Shown here one piece after another: positions 44,109 to 54,460 of a stretch of DNA of 64,000 nucleotides. Positions within the stretch are counted from its first letter, which is position 1. Every line of letters starts with the position of its first letter. The notes beneath the pieces were generated by a model. The model saw nothing but the letters and a program-made list of their open reading frames with translations. It made no database searches and was not told the DNA's origin. Source of the stretch: Arachis hypogaea (Eukaryota; Streptophyta; Magnoliopsida; Fabales; Fabaceae); contig NC_092048.1 of NCBI RefSeq assembly GCF_003086295.3, positions 105,106,276 to 105,170,275 of the forward strand. The letters are read 5' to 3'. Made by a program: the position numbers and the translations under genes.

Positions 44109-46560
44109 GCTGTTTTTATAAATCTATTTCATCGTTTAATTTTTTTATTTATGGATAAAGAATTTTATACATGAACGATAAAATTTTTACACGTTATACG
44201 AAATGAGAGATTAATCTCTTTTTATTATATTGATATACAAAAATACTATTTGTACAATAGAATTAGTCATTAATATATTTGTATATAAATATATATATAT
44301 ATATATGTTTTAATTTATTTTTAATATATATTTATATTCCAACATGTATTTTATTCTAATAGCTAGCTGACTCTGATAATTAATTTTGATATACATATAT
44401 ATAACATAATTGATTGATATTTAATGATATTATAAAAAATAAATATTTAAAAATTGGAATAATTTTTAGAGCACAATTTAACTAATAAAAAAAGTTAAAT
44501 AAGTGAATAAATTTGTTATATAAAAATAACATCAATTATTGAAATTGTTCCTCCTATATATTAAAAAATTATATTCATCCAATATTTAGATTATCTCTTT
44601 TTATTTGTAAAACTATTCCACATAATATTTAGATTATCTCTTTTTATTTATAAGACTATTCCAACATAATATTTAGTACATATTTAATTCATTTGTTTCT
44701 ATTTCATTAGACACAATTCTTTTTATGATAAATAATAATATAGAGTATAGAAAATATTCAAATAGCAAATTTTTTAAAAGTATATTATTTGAAGAAAATA
44801 CTTTAATATCATGACACCTAGTGAACTCTTCTTCATCCATGATGTATATGTATAACCCAATCAATTCATTTATCATTATTATAACAATTATATATTATTT
44901 TTTAATAAATAGAGTTTTTTCATTATGTAAAATTCAAACAAAAAATATATATTATTTAAGATTTTAAATTTTATTTATTATTCGTGTTATTTCTTTAAGT
45001 AAAACTTTAATAATTTAATTAAATTATTACTTGATGTCTTTGTTTTATTAATAAAAAAAAAGTATATGCAATTAAAATCTAATACGTTTGTCTATTAATT
45101 GTTTTAATCATTTTAAATTCTAAGAATTTATTATTCATGCAAACATTTTTTATTAAATCAAAATGTCAAAATTTTTAATTATTATAGCAAAAAATTATTC
45201 TAAAATTTAAAACACTATAAATCATCAAATTACTTTCACATATAAAACACCCAATTGATTTTTCTTTAAAAAACTCATTTGCCTATAAATTAGTAATAAA
45301 ATACATGATTGACTTTCTCTAACAATAACTGAAGTATTTTACATAACATACTGAAAATATCAGCAGAAAAATATATAATGATCAAAACCAAATTCTCATG
45401 GCCTTTACATTTAAAATGACACCAAAACAAAGAATTTATTCATTCAATAAAACCATGGCCTTCACATTTAACATGATTTATCAGTATCTCAACAGAAGTT
45501 ACATGACTTGTTGCTTAACCGAAATCAATTGAAAATGAAGTTATGAAAATAATCTATGGCTTTTGGTATGTAAATACATGGGTTCATGGAAACAAAAATC
45601 AAAGAGTTATCCTCAACCTTCTATTACTTTTATAGGTCCAATAACAAATACAAAACCATAACCTATCTTTGGTGTGACCTACAAATGCATATTTATCAAT
45701 CGAACCTAAGCATAACATACATATCCTAAACTTCTAAGTTACCATTTCGTAGTTCATGCTTTTAGGGCTAAAATTACTTTAATTGGAATGATTCAACTTC
45801 AAAGTAGTACAATGAAATAATAAAACTCAAAACACTTTATAAGCAATAACAACAAAGAGCACAAAACGTCCCCAAAAAATCAAAAGTAAGATAAGAAAAA
45901 AGTATTTATCTAAGACCCTTCATTAACAGTATGAGAAACATAGGAGATTACCCTACTTGCTAAGAGACTGCCTGCTTTTCTATCATTAAAGAAGCAAGTT
46001 CTCATTTCTTAGAATTGGTCCTCTTACTCATTTGTTAGAATTTTTGTCTTTACTGTTGCTGCTAAAAAGACATAATATTAATATATAGAGATTTATATAA
46101 GTAAAAAAAAAAAAAAATTGATGTCGAAAACCTTTACAAAATGAGTATATTTATGTCTAAAATCCCAAATTTAGTCAAATAGATATAACACCTTTATAAG
46201 ATGAACTATGAAATGCATTTTAAGGTTAAAAATACCACAATTTTTTTTAATCTCATGTCAAGTGTACTTTTGAGGGATCAAATTCCTAATTAGATCTTTA
46301 AGTAACTTAATAATCTTCTTATAATGAAAAGCACAAAAAAAAACAAATATAGAAATTTTGATGACCCGTTAAGCTTGAAAGCTTTTCAAAAAATAGAATC
46401 ACCAAGATAAAATTGTTAGTAAAAAATTTCATCACGAAATAGTAACAGTCCATAATAGTAGAAAATTTGAATCCTGTATCAAATTGATTAAAAAATAGCA
46501 TTAATATTGTAACTAAAAAAGAAAAAAAATAAAAAATAGAATAGGTGAAAAACAGAGGAA
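44109..46560. other. AT-rich Helitron interior without recognised genes
   Basis: No frame with similarity. A partial duplication is visible: catggccttt/cttcacatttaaaatga-type text occurs near 45398 and 45463. The alternative Helitron 5' end (TCTCTATATATTAATATT, minus) lies at 46091. Confidence 0.45.
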
Positions 46561-46639
46561 TAAATCCATCAACGAAGAAAGCATCATTTTTTGGGTAAGT
46601 TTTTGATGTTTTACCTAATATTTACCTCTAATATTTTAT

Positions 46640-46745
46640 AAAACTCAGTAAAACATATTTTATTATAATGAGCACAAATTTTACAAACTGCGTCTTCCTT
46701 TGGAATATTAGTCATAGCATTCTCAATGGCTAAAAAGAGAAGAAC
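46640..46745 (-). pseudogene. Possible captured exon piece (RINGv-like start), doubtful
   Basis: Minus-strand translation gives AIENAMTNIPKEDAVCKICA. IPKEDAVCKIC resembles the first cysteine pair of plant RINGv domains (IPEEEAVCRIC), but the following sequence does not continue the domain. It is listed because the orientation agrees with other captured fragments. Confidence 0.25.
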
Positions 46746-47610
46746 AAAAGTGAGCATGCATTAAGAGTTTAGAACATGAAACAAAGCTAAAATTAAACAC
46801 TTATTTTTTGCCTTCTCTTTCTCAAAAACTAAAAAATCAAGAAATGTATCTGAAAAATTATCCAACCACCCAAGAAAATGGATTTGTAAATTTAATAAAA
46901 AATCTAAGAAATGTATCAATAGCCTGAAATTGCCGCATATAGACAATAGAACAACTCAATGCACAAATGTTATAATGAAACAACAGAACAATTAAAATGA
47001 TAAGGAATATGTAAGCTTTCCAATAAAAAAATAAACCAATAAGTATTAAAAAAACCTACAGTAAAAGATATCATCGATCGAAGATGAAAGCATGGAATTT
47101 GAAAAATTAAAAACTCATAGTTAGCCTAAGATAAAGATAAAAAGAAAGATGAATTACCATGTGGATTGGAGTTTCACGTCCTACTTCAATAGTAAAAGTC
47201 ATTGCAATGGAAACATCTATTTTAATAGGTCATAAATCAAATCTTTATATGTCAATGATAGATCAGATGACTAAAATTTACATAAAATACCTTGTACGGA
47301 TAGGCCTTTGACTCAGCAAAAAAATGCGACAAACACAATAGAACATGACCTGGTTCGCATTTCCTACAAAATACAAAAGTATTTCTTGCTATAGAAAAGA
47401 TATAAAGAGGATGGTGCCTAGTGACCACAGCTTCTTAAAAGGAATTTTACATTTACATGTAAAAACATATATATACATATTTGAATTAAATTTTCAACAC
47501 AAATACAAACCTCAATTAGCTCCGCAAGAACATTAAATGTTAATGACGTGGCATTTTTATCATAGAATCTGCCGGAGAGAAGAAATTTGTGATGTAGACA
47601 TTTCTATCAG

Positions 47611-47938
47611 CACTACTAAAACATTAGTTATTACAGACGAATTTACAGACAGATTTAGTCTTTATTACACACGGATTTTTGGTTATCGACGAATTTTTAC
47701 CAGTTACCGACGGATTTTTCCTCTGTAAATTCTCCATTCATTTCCCGAAGGCGACGAACTTTCCGACGGATTTTCCGTCTGAGAATTACAGACAGATTTT
47801 CGGACAAATTTTCTGTCTGTAATTACAGACAGATTTTTCAACGAATTTTCTGACGGTAATTGGAACCTTGGAAAATCATCCAAAACTCTGAATACAGACA
47901 GAAAATCCGTCTGTAAATCCATCAGTAAAGTAAAATAA
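47611..47938 (+). repeat. CACTA-like terminus with acagacggattt subterminal repeats
   Basis: CACTACTAAAACA at 47611 is followed by about 300 bp of repeated acagacagattt, gacggatttt and the reverse-complement words aaatccgtctgtaa and ttctgtctgtaa. This is the structure of a CACTA end with protein-binding subterminal repeats. It is a different family from the element at 23970 (gtgacc words). I found no matching right terminus. Confidence 0.6.
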
Positions 47939-48189
47939 TTTTTTTTTTAGATTTTTCCATTGCAAAATAAATTTGTTTTCATATAAAATAAATATAAATT
48001 TAATAAATACAAATTTTTATTGATGGTACAAATAGAAAAACACACCAGTGAGTACAAAGTGCTTTCTTTATAATAAGAAGCAATTATTTCCATGCCATAA
48101 TACAAACCGAATACATTAGATGACAAGTAACTACTAGTGGACTCATCAAGATTCAATATCCTAATTTATGGATAGTTTCATTCTTTCTT

Positions 48190-48352
48190 GAGCTTCTTAG
48201 TGATGGTGGCAATATAATGCTTGCTCCAACTCAAGTTTAGTTGGTTGTCTTGATCTATCACCACCAGCATAAGTTCGGGCACCGTACGAACTGCCACCCT
48301 TCACTTCATTTATCTCGAACATGCTGCCGCCGAATGTATATCCAATTGAGGC
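48190..48352 (-). pseudogene. Captured fragment of an FQR1-like NAD(P)H:quinone oxidoreductase (last exon)
   Basis: Minus-strand translation reads [20 protein letters not shown], then [20 protein letters not shown] and EQA. This matches the C-terminal region of plant flavodoxin-like quinone reductases of the WrbA/FQR1 family (GYTFG-MFE--KGGSPYGAGT and SRQP-ELEL-QAFHQGK, from memory). FQR1 reduces quinones with FMN at the membrane. Only the last part is present, with substitutions and an altered end (ALYCHHH then stop), so it is a fragment. Confidence 0.65.
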
Positions 48353-48534
48353 AGTCTATCTCTGCTTCCAATTTAGTAGAGAATTAATTAAGACCAATGA
48401 GGCAACAAAATATTTCATATGGGTAGAAATATAACTAGGAACATGTAAATTATAAAATGCAAATCATAAAATCTCAGCTCTTAACTAGAAACATGTAAAT
48501 TAAAGTTCAATCAGATGTTAGTGTGGTTAATTAC

Positions 48535-48611
48535 CTGCGATTGAATTTGTATGGGGAGAGATGTCCAGATGCATCTCTTGCAGCCCAACCAAGGCAATCT
48601 TCTGAACTCAT
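48535..48611 (-). pseudogene. Captured first exon of a cinnamyl-alcohol-dehydrogenase-like gene
   Basis: ATG at 48611 on the minus strand gives MSSEDCLGWAARDASGHLSP, then YKFNRR, ending at a GTAATT donor (48534-48530). This is the conserved N-terminus of plant CAD-like zinc alcohol dehydrogenases (CLGWAARDASG-LSPYKFSRR). The next exon, with the catalytic zinc Cys motif, does not follow. The piece keeps its exon border and donor site, as expected for capture of genomic DNA. Confidence 0.72.
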
Positions 48612-49119
48612 TGTTTTCTTCTCTGTTTCACCATAAACACAATTATTTTTCAATTTTCTTGAAACGTCTTACACATGGATTTATAAGGCAAGTAAGAAGT
48701 AGTTAATAAGAACCAACCTGGTTAATAAGTTTTCTTTGTTCTCTTAGCGTTCACAATTTTTTGATGAGGCAAATTCATGAATGGTGTTTATATAGCATAG
48801 GATTAAGAAGCTGAATAGTACGAAAGCAGATACCTCATGATGACGAAAGCATGTGATAAAAGTCTACGCCCTCGTTCATGTTATATTAATTTATTTCTCA
48901 TTTGTTAAGACCAAACTGTGTATTGGAGTATCACTTAACATGTTACACAGTGAGATGGGTAGCAGACTTGAACGCATGCTGCCATCATTGGTGGCTCGTT
49001 CTCTTCTGACTTGCTCCATTCGCACCATTAATGAAGACGGTGACACTAAAAGAGTTTATGCAGTTTCATACTATTACAAAAGAGAGAATCAAACATGATG
49101 GGAAGAGGGAAAAAAACTG

Positions 49120-49385
49120 CAAGGACAAGTTAAAAACACCATCAATATCACCTTGTCTAGAAGGCTGACCATGATTACCTTCACCAGCAAATGAATCCTA
49201 CAAAACACGAAATCAAAGGGGAAAAAACATTTAAACTTTGATCTTAAAAGACTACAGCATGATACATAATCTAAGTAAGCTCCAAATTTACTAAACCATA
49301 ATAAAACAAAATAGTAAAAAAATATCCCAAGATCACTATCAGTGTCAACTCTTCTTCTTCTCCTTCCTCTTTCAAATTCCTCTGA
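49120..49385 (-). pseudogene. Possible captured exons of unidentified genes
   Basis: Two exon-like pieces on the minus strand. One follows a TTTTGTAG acceptor and reads DSFAGEGNHGQPSRQGDIDG (about 49198-49125). The other reads EEFERGRRRRRVDTDSDLGI (about 49382-49320) after a CAG. I recognise neither. Confidence 0.3.
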
Positions 49386-49449
49386 AAAAATCAAATACTT
49401 ATTAATTAAGTTAATCATACAATAATAAAGAGCATTCATGGTAGAAGAA

Positions 49450-49660
49450 ACTTAACTTTTCAGAAGTGAAATTCCTATGTTTGATGGAATCAATGGTTAT
49501 TGGTGGTCCATCTTAGCCGGCCAATTTTGAGATGCTAGAGGCACCACGGAAGAGCAGATATTGTTAGAAGTTGAAAGGGGTTTAACTGGTCGAGCCTTGA
49601 CATGGTTTCGACTATGGAGTTGGCGCAATCCAGCAGCAGATTGGGAAACCATATATGTGC
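49450..49660 (+). pseudogene. Gag-like domain fragment (plus strand)
   Basis: Plus-strand translation gives IPMFDGINGYWWSILAGQF, stop, then TTEEQILLEVERGLTGRALT and WFRLWSWRN. The pattern of P-x-F-D-G, a Trp-rich helix and E-G-x-A-L-x-W-F, then W matches the N-terminal half of Ty3/Gypsy gag domains. A stop interrupts it and nothing of pol follows. It is the only recognisable coding piece in the putative Helitron on the plus strand. Confidence 0.55.
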
Positions 49661-50964
49661 TCAATCCTACCTGAAATTTGTTCGAAAGAAGTAGAAGAAT
49701 GGGAAATTGAATGGGAAGAGATTAAGGCTAGGCTAAATCTCGGTCAACAACAACAGCGGTCACAAATTAATAAAAAATCAATCGAATCTGAGCCATCAAC
49801 CAAACAAGAAAATCGCAGCAGCAATAGCAGAAATTCAAGAAAGAAAAGAGGAAGAAGAAGAAATTAAGCACAAAATAGAAATTGAACAACATAGCAGAGA
49901 AGAATTAGAAGAAGAAGAATCAAATTCCAGATCTCAATCACAACCACCACAGCACCAAGAAGGATCAATAGAAATTACAGATTATTACCGAGAAGAAGCA
50001 TTACCAGAGAAGAAGCCATTAACTGAATTAAATTTCTGTTCTAGACAACATTCATCAAGCTCATATTAACAATGTTCAGCAATGTTCAGCAATCCAGATT
50101 AACAATCTAAACATTTCTCAGCTATTCAGAATCAAAACCTAATCTAATCCTATTTTAACAACCTAAAAATCCACTAATCAGAAAACAAATCTAACTAAAA
50201 TAATTACTAAAATCAAACTAACCAAACAAAATTAATTGAACTCAACAGAAATTAAAAGAATTTTGAAACCAAAACCTGGAAGCAGAGACAACCAAAACCT
50301 GGAAAGAAGGATGCCCAGGTCTCTATGGTTCGAACAGGAGGAAAGAGAGAGGTGGTTCTAGACAACATTGTATGTGCTGATTGTTAATCTATAATATAAA
50401 ACGCAGCCATCAAAGTGAGCTTCCTAAACCTTAGTCTTCAAACTATTTCCCGTTATACAGGAAAATAAAATTAATTCAAAAAAAAAAAAAAAGATGCTAA
50501 ATTACCTTCAACCTTGGAATGTAATATCTATGTCTGCGAGATTTTGCAGCAGCTCCACCAACGATTCTTCAGACTGAAAGATAATTTTGGCGTTGAGGGA
50601 GAAAACAAAATAAAATAAGAATGAAAACTACTATGACTCCGTTCAAATTAACATCAAATTCAAGGTTTCTCATCATATGCGCATGATAGTGTGAAAGTGA
50701 CCTATTGAAAGAAACTAAGAAAGCAACATTAGATGAAGCTAAAATGTCAGTTACTATTGATAGAAATCCCTACTATATATATATAGTCTATGATTTTTAA
50801 ATTGCTTTTATAAAATAATTGACACCAGTAGTATAATACTTGACCCAAGTTTCAGTCCAAGAAAAAACCATTAATTAATACTTGAGTGTTAATACCTTAA
50901 TCAGGTCATTAATTAATTATTTCTATGAACACATCACTAAAATTAAATTGGAAATTTCATTTAC

Positions 50965-51250
50965 CCTATTTGCAAGAAAGGCTCAGGTTGACAATCCATA
51001 GGGTTTTCCATAGCTTTTAGATTGAACCCTTTTGCCTCAAGCTGAAAATTGAATTTTAATTTTTCAAGAAAATAAATTAATTTAAAAATGTGTTCATTAA
51101 TTAAATTAATTAAACAAATATGACAACAGGCATGTATCCTCCGTAGCTAGAATTGTTGCAATAATAATTCCTATGCTGAAATGTTTGGTGTATGTTATAT
51201 TTCAAAACCTTGAGCCTAAGTTGCTTATTCATATCTCCAAGATGGCGCTC
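50965..51250 (-). pseudogene. Captured exons of a SEPALLATA-type MADS-box gene
   Basis: Exon 51250-51209 is exactly 42 bp (a characteristic MIKC MADS exon size) and reads ERHLGDMNKQLRLK between an AG acceptor and a GTTTTG donor. Exon 51041-50965 (77 bp) reads LEAKGFNLKAMENPMDCQPE, then PFLQIG before GTAAAT. The K-domain end and the C-terminal SEP motif PMDCEPEPFLQIG identify an AGL2/SEP-like floral homeotic factor. The second exon is internally shortened: the stretch normally between LKAI and NPMDC is missing. The DNA-binding MADS domain is absent, so it is a fragment. Confidence 0.78.
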
Positions 51251-51559
51251 CTGCAAGATCAATGAAAAATACAAAAATTGAGAATAATAGCATGCAAGTT
51301 CGATATAGAAAAATATCTCATACGTTCAGCCAAATTATATTTAGATTTACGGTTCAAGACAACATGATTTTTCCACCTTAACTTCATGCTAAAAAGCAGA
51401 ACCTCTACAAAATTCTAGTATCTAAAATTCTAAATAGCAGTAAGCAAAAATGAGTCACAAAACAGTGAGCATTTAACTAAACTTTCGGAACAAATAAAAT
51501 CCATCCCCACCTCCCAGGCATATCTCATACCTGATAACCATAACAATTCATAATCTACA

Positions 51560-52340
51560 TTGATGTTTGTCATGAAGGCATGATCACCATGAAACTGTCA
51601 CCAAATTCTTTGATCAGAAAGCTCTTTTCTCGATATTTATTCATGGAAGCTATATCCAACCTTCGCTGGATTGCAGCAGCAGCCTATAGTGACAAAGAGC
51701 CATTAAAACCAACCAAAGAGCCTCAAATAGTTTAATTTGGGATTCTCACCTCAAAGTTACCAAGCTTGTATTGGTATGCCATTTCCTCCCTCAGTTGAGC
51801 TTGCTCTTTCATTGCCTGTGCCTGTAAATGACAGCCTAGAAGTGTGAGAAGAAAAGGACCTTGACATCAACAAAATAATCTAAGAATAGGAGCCACATCA
51901 ACATAAAAAAGCAATCTGGTAAAAACTAACCATTCCACTTTGCATAGACTGCTTCAAAGCAATCACTTGCTCTTCTTTATGCTTTTCACGTGCTTGCAAC
52001 AATTCTTGCCTGCAGTGGCAATGAAAAAATGATCATGCTATAATGAAAATAAAGGAATTTAATGTTAAATCATATAAACTACTATATGCCTTGATGGTGT
52101 AGATGTTCTGATTTTGTGCAAATAAAAAACAGTTGACAAAGTCAAACAAACAGATTGAGAAAATCCTATGCATAACAAATTTAAAACAATGAGAGTAAAA
52201 TTTTCCGCTTCATGAATCTAATAAAACCAGGTGCAGTGTAAGTTCAGAGGAAAAGCTTAGACAAATGGAATCAATTTACAATGCCAATAACAAAATCCAC
52301 ATGTAGGATGACACATACCTGCGCTGTTCTTCATCGTTAA
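51560..52340 (-). pseudogene. Captured four-exon stretch of an unidentified coiled-coil gene
   Basis: Spliced minus-strand pieces run ...FNDEEQRR (about 52338-52320), QELLQAREKHKEEQVIALKQ then SMQSGM (52009-51931), AQAMKEQAQLREEMAYQYKL then GNFE (about 51821-51751), and AAAAIQRRLDIASMNKYREK (from 51683). All borders are GT/AG and the frame is kept across three introns. The protein part is charged and helical, with a UVR-like helix pair (LREEMAYQYKLGNFEAAAAI). I do not recognise the parent gene. Neither a start nor an end of a gene is evident. Confidence 0.6.
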
Positions 52341-52439
52341 AAGAAAATAACAGAGAACAAAAAAAGAAAATAAAATAATGATATTCTGCCACAGTATATA
52401 TATGAAGAATTAAGAAATTTGAGAAGAAATTGGTGTAAC

Positions 52440-52652
52440 CTTGAAGAACTCATCTGAATTGCCAATAACTCTCTCAACAACCAAGCCTGCATTCTTAAGC
52501 TCCTTGGGAAAGACATTGCCGCAATCAAAGTCTTCATCTCCTTTAAGAATCGCCTCTCTCTTCGGAATCACCACACAAATCTCAAATACCAGTTCCACAT
52601 CCTCTTTCATTTTCCAAAACAAAAATTCCCCTCCTTCAACAAGTATTTCCAA
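52440..52652 (-). pseudogene. Captured first exon of an anoctamin-like (TMEM16) gene
   Basis: Minus-strand translation includes MKEDVELVFEICVVIPKREA, then DEDFDCGNVFPKELKNAGLV and VERVIGNSDEFFK, ending at a GTTACA donor (52439-52434). This resembles the N-terminus of the single plant anoctamin-like protein (VFEIGVVVPKR ... VERV-GIADEFIK, from memory), a putative membrane scramblase or channel. None of the transmembrane exons follow; the next exons on this strand belong to another gene. Confidence rests on pattern memory only. Confidence 0.5.
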
Positions 52653-53109
52653 GAAGGGATTTAAAAAATAAAGAATGAACCTTTAAATGAATGTGAAACT
52701 CAAATGGCGAGGCATTCTAAGAAACAAAATAATAATAAAATGGAAATAGAAAGAGAGAGATGAAAGAAGGGAAAGTGAAATGAGAATTGGAAGGGAATGT
52801 AGTTGTGTCATAGAATGTAGTTGGGAAATTTTATGCTCAGCTAATTTCAAATTTCAAAAGTTAAATCTAGACAACATAAGCATTAAGGCCAAAAGGATGA
52901 AGAAGTTTCATGTTAGTAGAAAATGCCCCATTACTCTCCATAGAAAACCAAAAAAAATGTTAGTTTCCAACTCCAGCAAGACAAAACAACAATGCCAATA
53001 TTCATTGAACATTTCAAATCATTTTGAATTCCAGTTATCATTCCATTGGAATTGTAGAACTTCTGATTACCTACCTATATTCACTTATATTTTATTGGTA
53101 TTCAAATAA

Positions 53110-53215
53110 AATAAAATAAAATACCTCCTTGGTGAGCTGCCCATTTTCTTCCCCTTCCTCTCCAACTCCGAACTAAGCCCCAAAACCTTGACATCCCACC
53201 TTAAGACACTATCAA
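53110..53215 (-). pseudogene. Possible captured exon, unidentified
   Basis: The minus-strand reading LLIDSVLRWDVKVLGLSSEL then ERKGKKMGSSPRR looks protein-like and is bounded by AT-rich intron-like sequence. No family recognised. Confidence 0.25.
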
Positions 53216-53219
53216 TAAG

Positions 53220-54260
53220 AGAAGCCTTAAGACAAACTTTCAAGTAACTATCTTCTACTTGTAATCACTGTCACTGCTAAAAGAAAAATATATCTAAATC
53301 CCTAATTGCAACATGGATGTCAACAACCCAAGCAATTTGAGATAATAATGTGAATCTTAGTTATAGTTTTAGCAAAACATATCACAGGCGAGTAAAACTC
53401 TTTATAGGATGAATTTATAGGATGAATCTAATGCTTGCTTTGAATTAGTTCTTTTTGGAAGGCTGTGTAAATATAACATAAAATAGAAATAGTTGAAAAA
53501 TAACAAAACACAAATTATCAACACATTGAAAATTATGTTTAAATTTTAAGAAACTAATTAAGGAAGAGAGGCCAATGCAACAACTTATATAAATAGACCA
53601 ATGAAAAAAATCAGGTAATTCCAAAAACAAAAATTAAAGCCAGCAAATATTTACTCTTGTTTTTATGTCTTATATTATTTGAGTACTACTTATTACGAAT
53701 GCCAAATAATAATAAATTGATTAAAGTTTCTTCTCCAAAGTTGCAAAATTGTCCAGGCATCCATTAGAATTGGGAATGTTATTCTTGCTCATGGCTACTT
53801 CCCACTCTCTCAATTATTGTTGATATCTTTCTCATTGAGGTGTGGCTGAATAGAATTAAAGTTTATATAGATTTTCAAGAAAAACATAACCAAGCACACA
53901 CATCAAACCTACCATGTGCCCAGAAGAAATCAGATAATCATGGAAAAACAAATGTAAATTACACACCACGACCCAATTTTAAGCCAATTAATTTTAAAAA
54001 TAAACCAAAAATCTTTCAAATAAACAGGATCACTTATAAATTGGCAATATTACATCATGCAGTCATATCTCAAGGTCAATTAAAAAAATGTCAAACTTGG
54101 AAATATTGGCTGGATGCAAAGAGAGACCCACACTTCAAGACCTACAAAGTATGAAGGAATATAGATCAATGACATAATTATTCATCACTATAAATGCATT
54201 ACATGCTTGACTAAGCAATGACTCCTTATACACTTGTCGAATAATGAACCATGTAATGCT
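53220..54260. other. AT-rich segment near the Helitron 5' end, no gene seen
   Basis: Long open frames here are Asn/Lys-rich translations of AT-rich DNA with no recognisable motif. Confidence 0.45.
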
Positions 54261-54460
54261 CTCCTATTATATATAGAGAGATAGATAATAGATATATGTT
54301 CAAGTTTTTATATTATTAAAAAATGTTATATAAATGTTCTCATGGAAATAACTGACAAGAAGAAAAGAATTAGGTGAAGTGACAGAAAAGTGCAAAAGAG
54401 GATAAGGTAAGGCAGACACTGCAGAGGAGAGGAAGCTACGCAAAAACGCGAAGCTCCGAT

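Larger units (their letters stand above)
44082..54281 (-). mobile_element. Candidate 10.2-kb non-autonomous Helitron with captured host exons
   Basis: The 3' end on the minus strand is a perfect 5-bp-stem hairpin (CCGCG-TTCA-type loop, bases 44108-44094), then eight nt and CTAG at 44085-44082, followed by host T. This fits the plant Helitron CTRR rule. The 5' end on the same strand reads TCTCTCTATATATAATAGGA from 54281, with TC start and host A before it, typical of plant Helitrons. Minus-strand exon fragments of at least five unrelated host genes lie between. No Rep/helicase is seen. An alternative 5' end at 46091 (TCTCTATATATTAATATTAT) would give a 2-kb element instead. The 3' terminus is firmer than the 5' assignment. 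Confidence 0.6.

Noticed and set aside
44082..46091. A simple 2-kb Helitron ending at 46091
   Set aside because: Not excluded, but the 54281 start is a closer match to the related end at 44081, and the captured exons share the Helitron's strand. Kept as the alternative.
51560..52652. A normal intact host gene on the minus strand
   Set aside because: The first exon matches one family (anoctamin-like) and the next four belong to an unrelated coiled-coil protein, then come MADS exons. No single gene model fits.
53840..54154. 104-codon plus-strand frame near the Helitron 5' end
   Set aside because: Asn/Lys-rich AT-biased translation with no motif.
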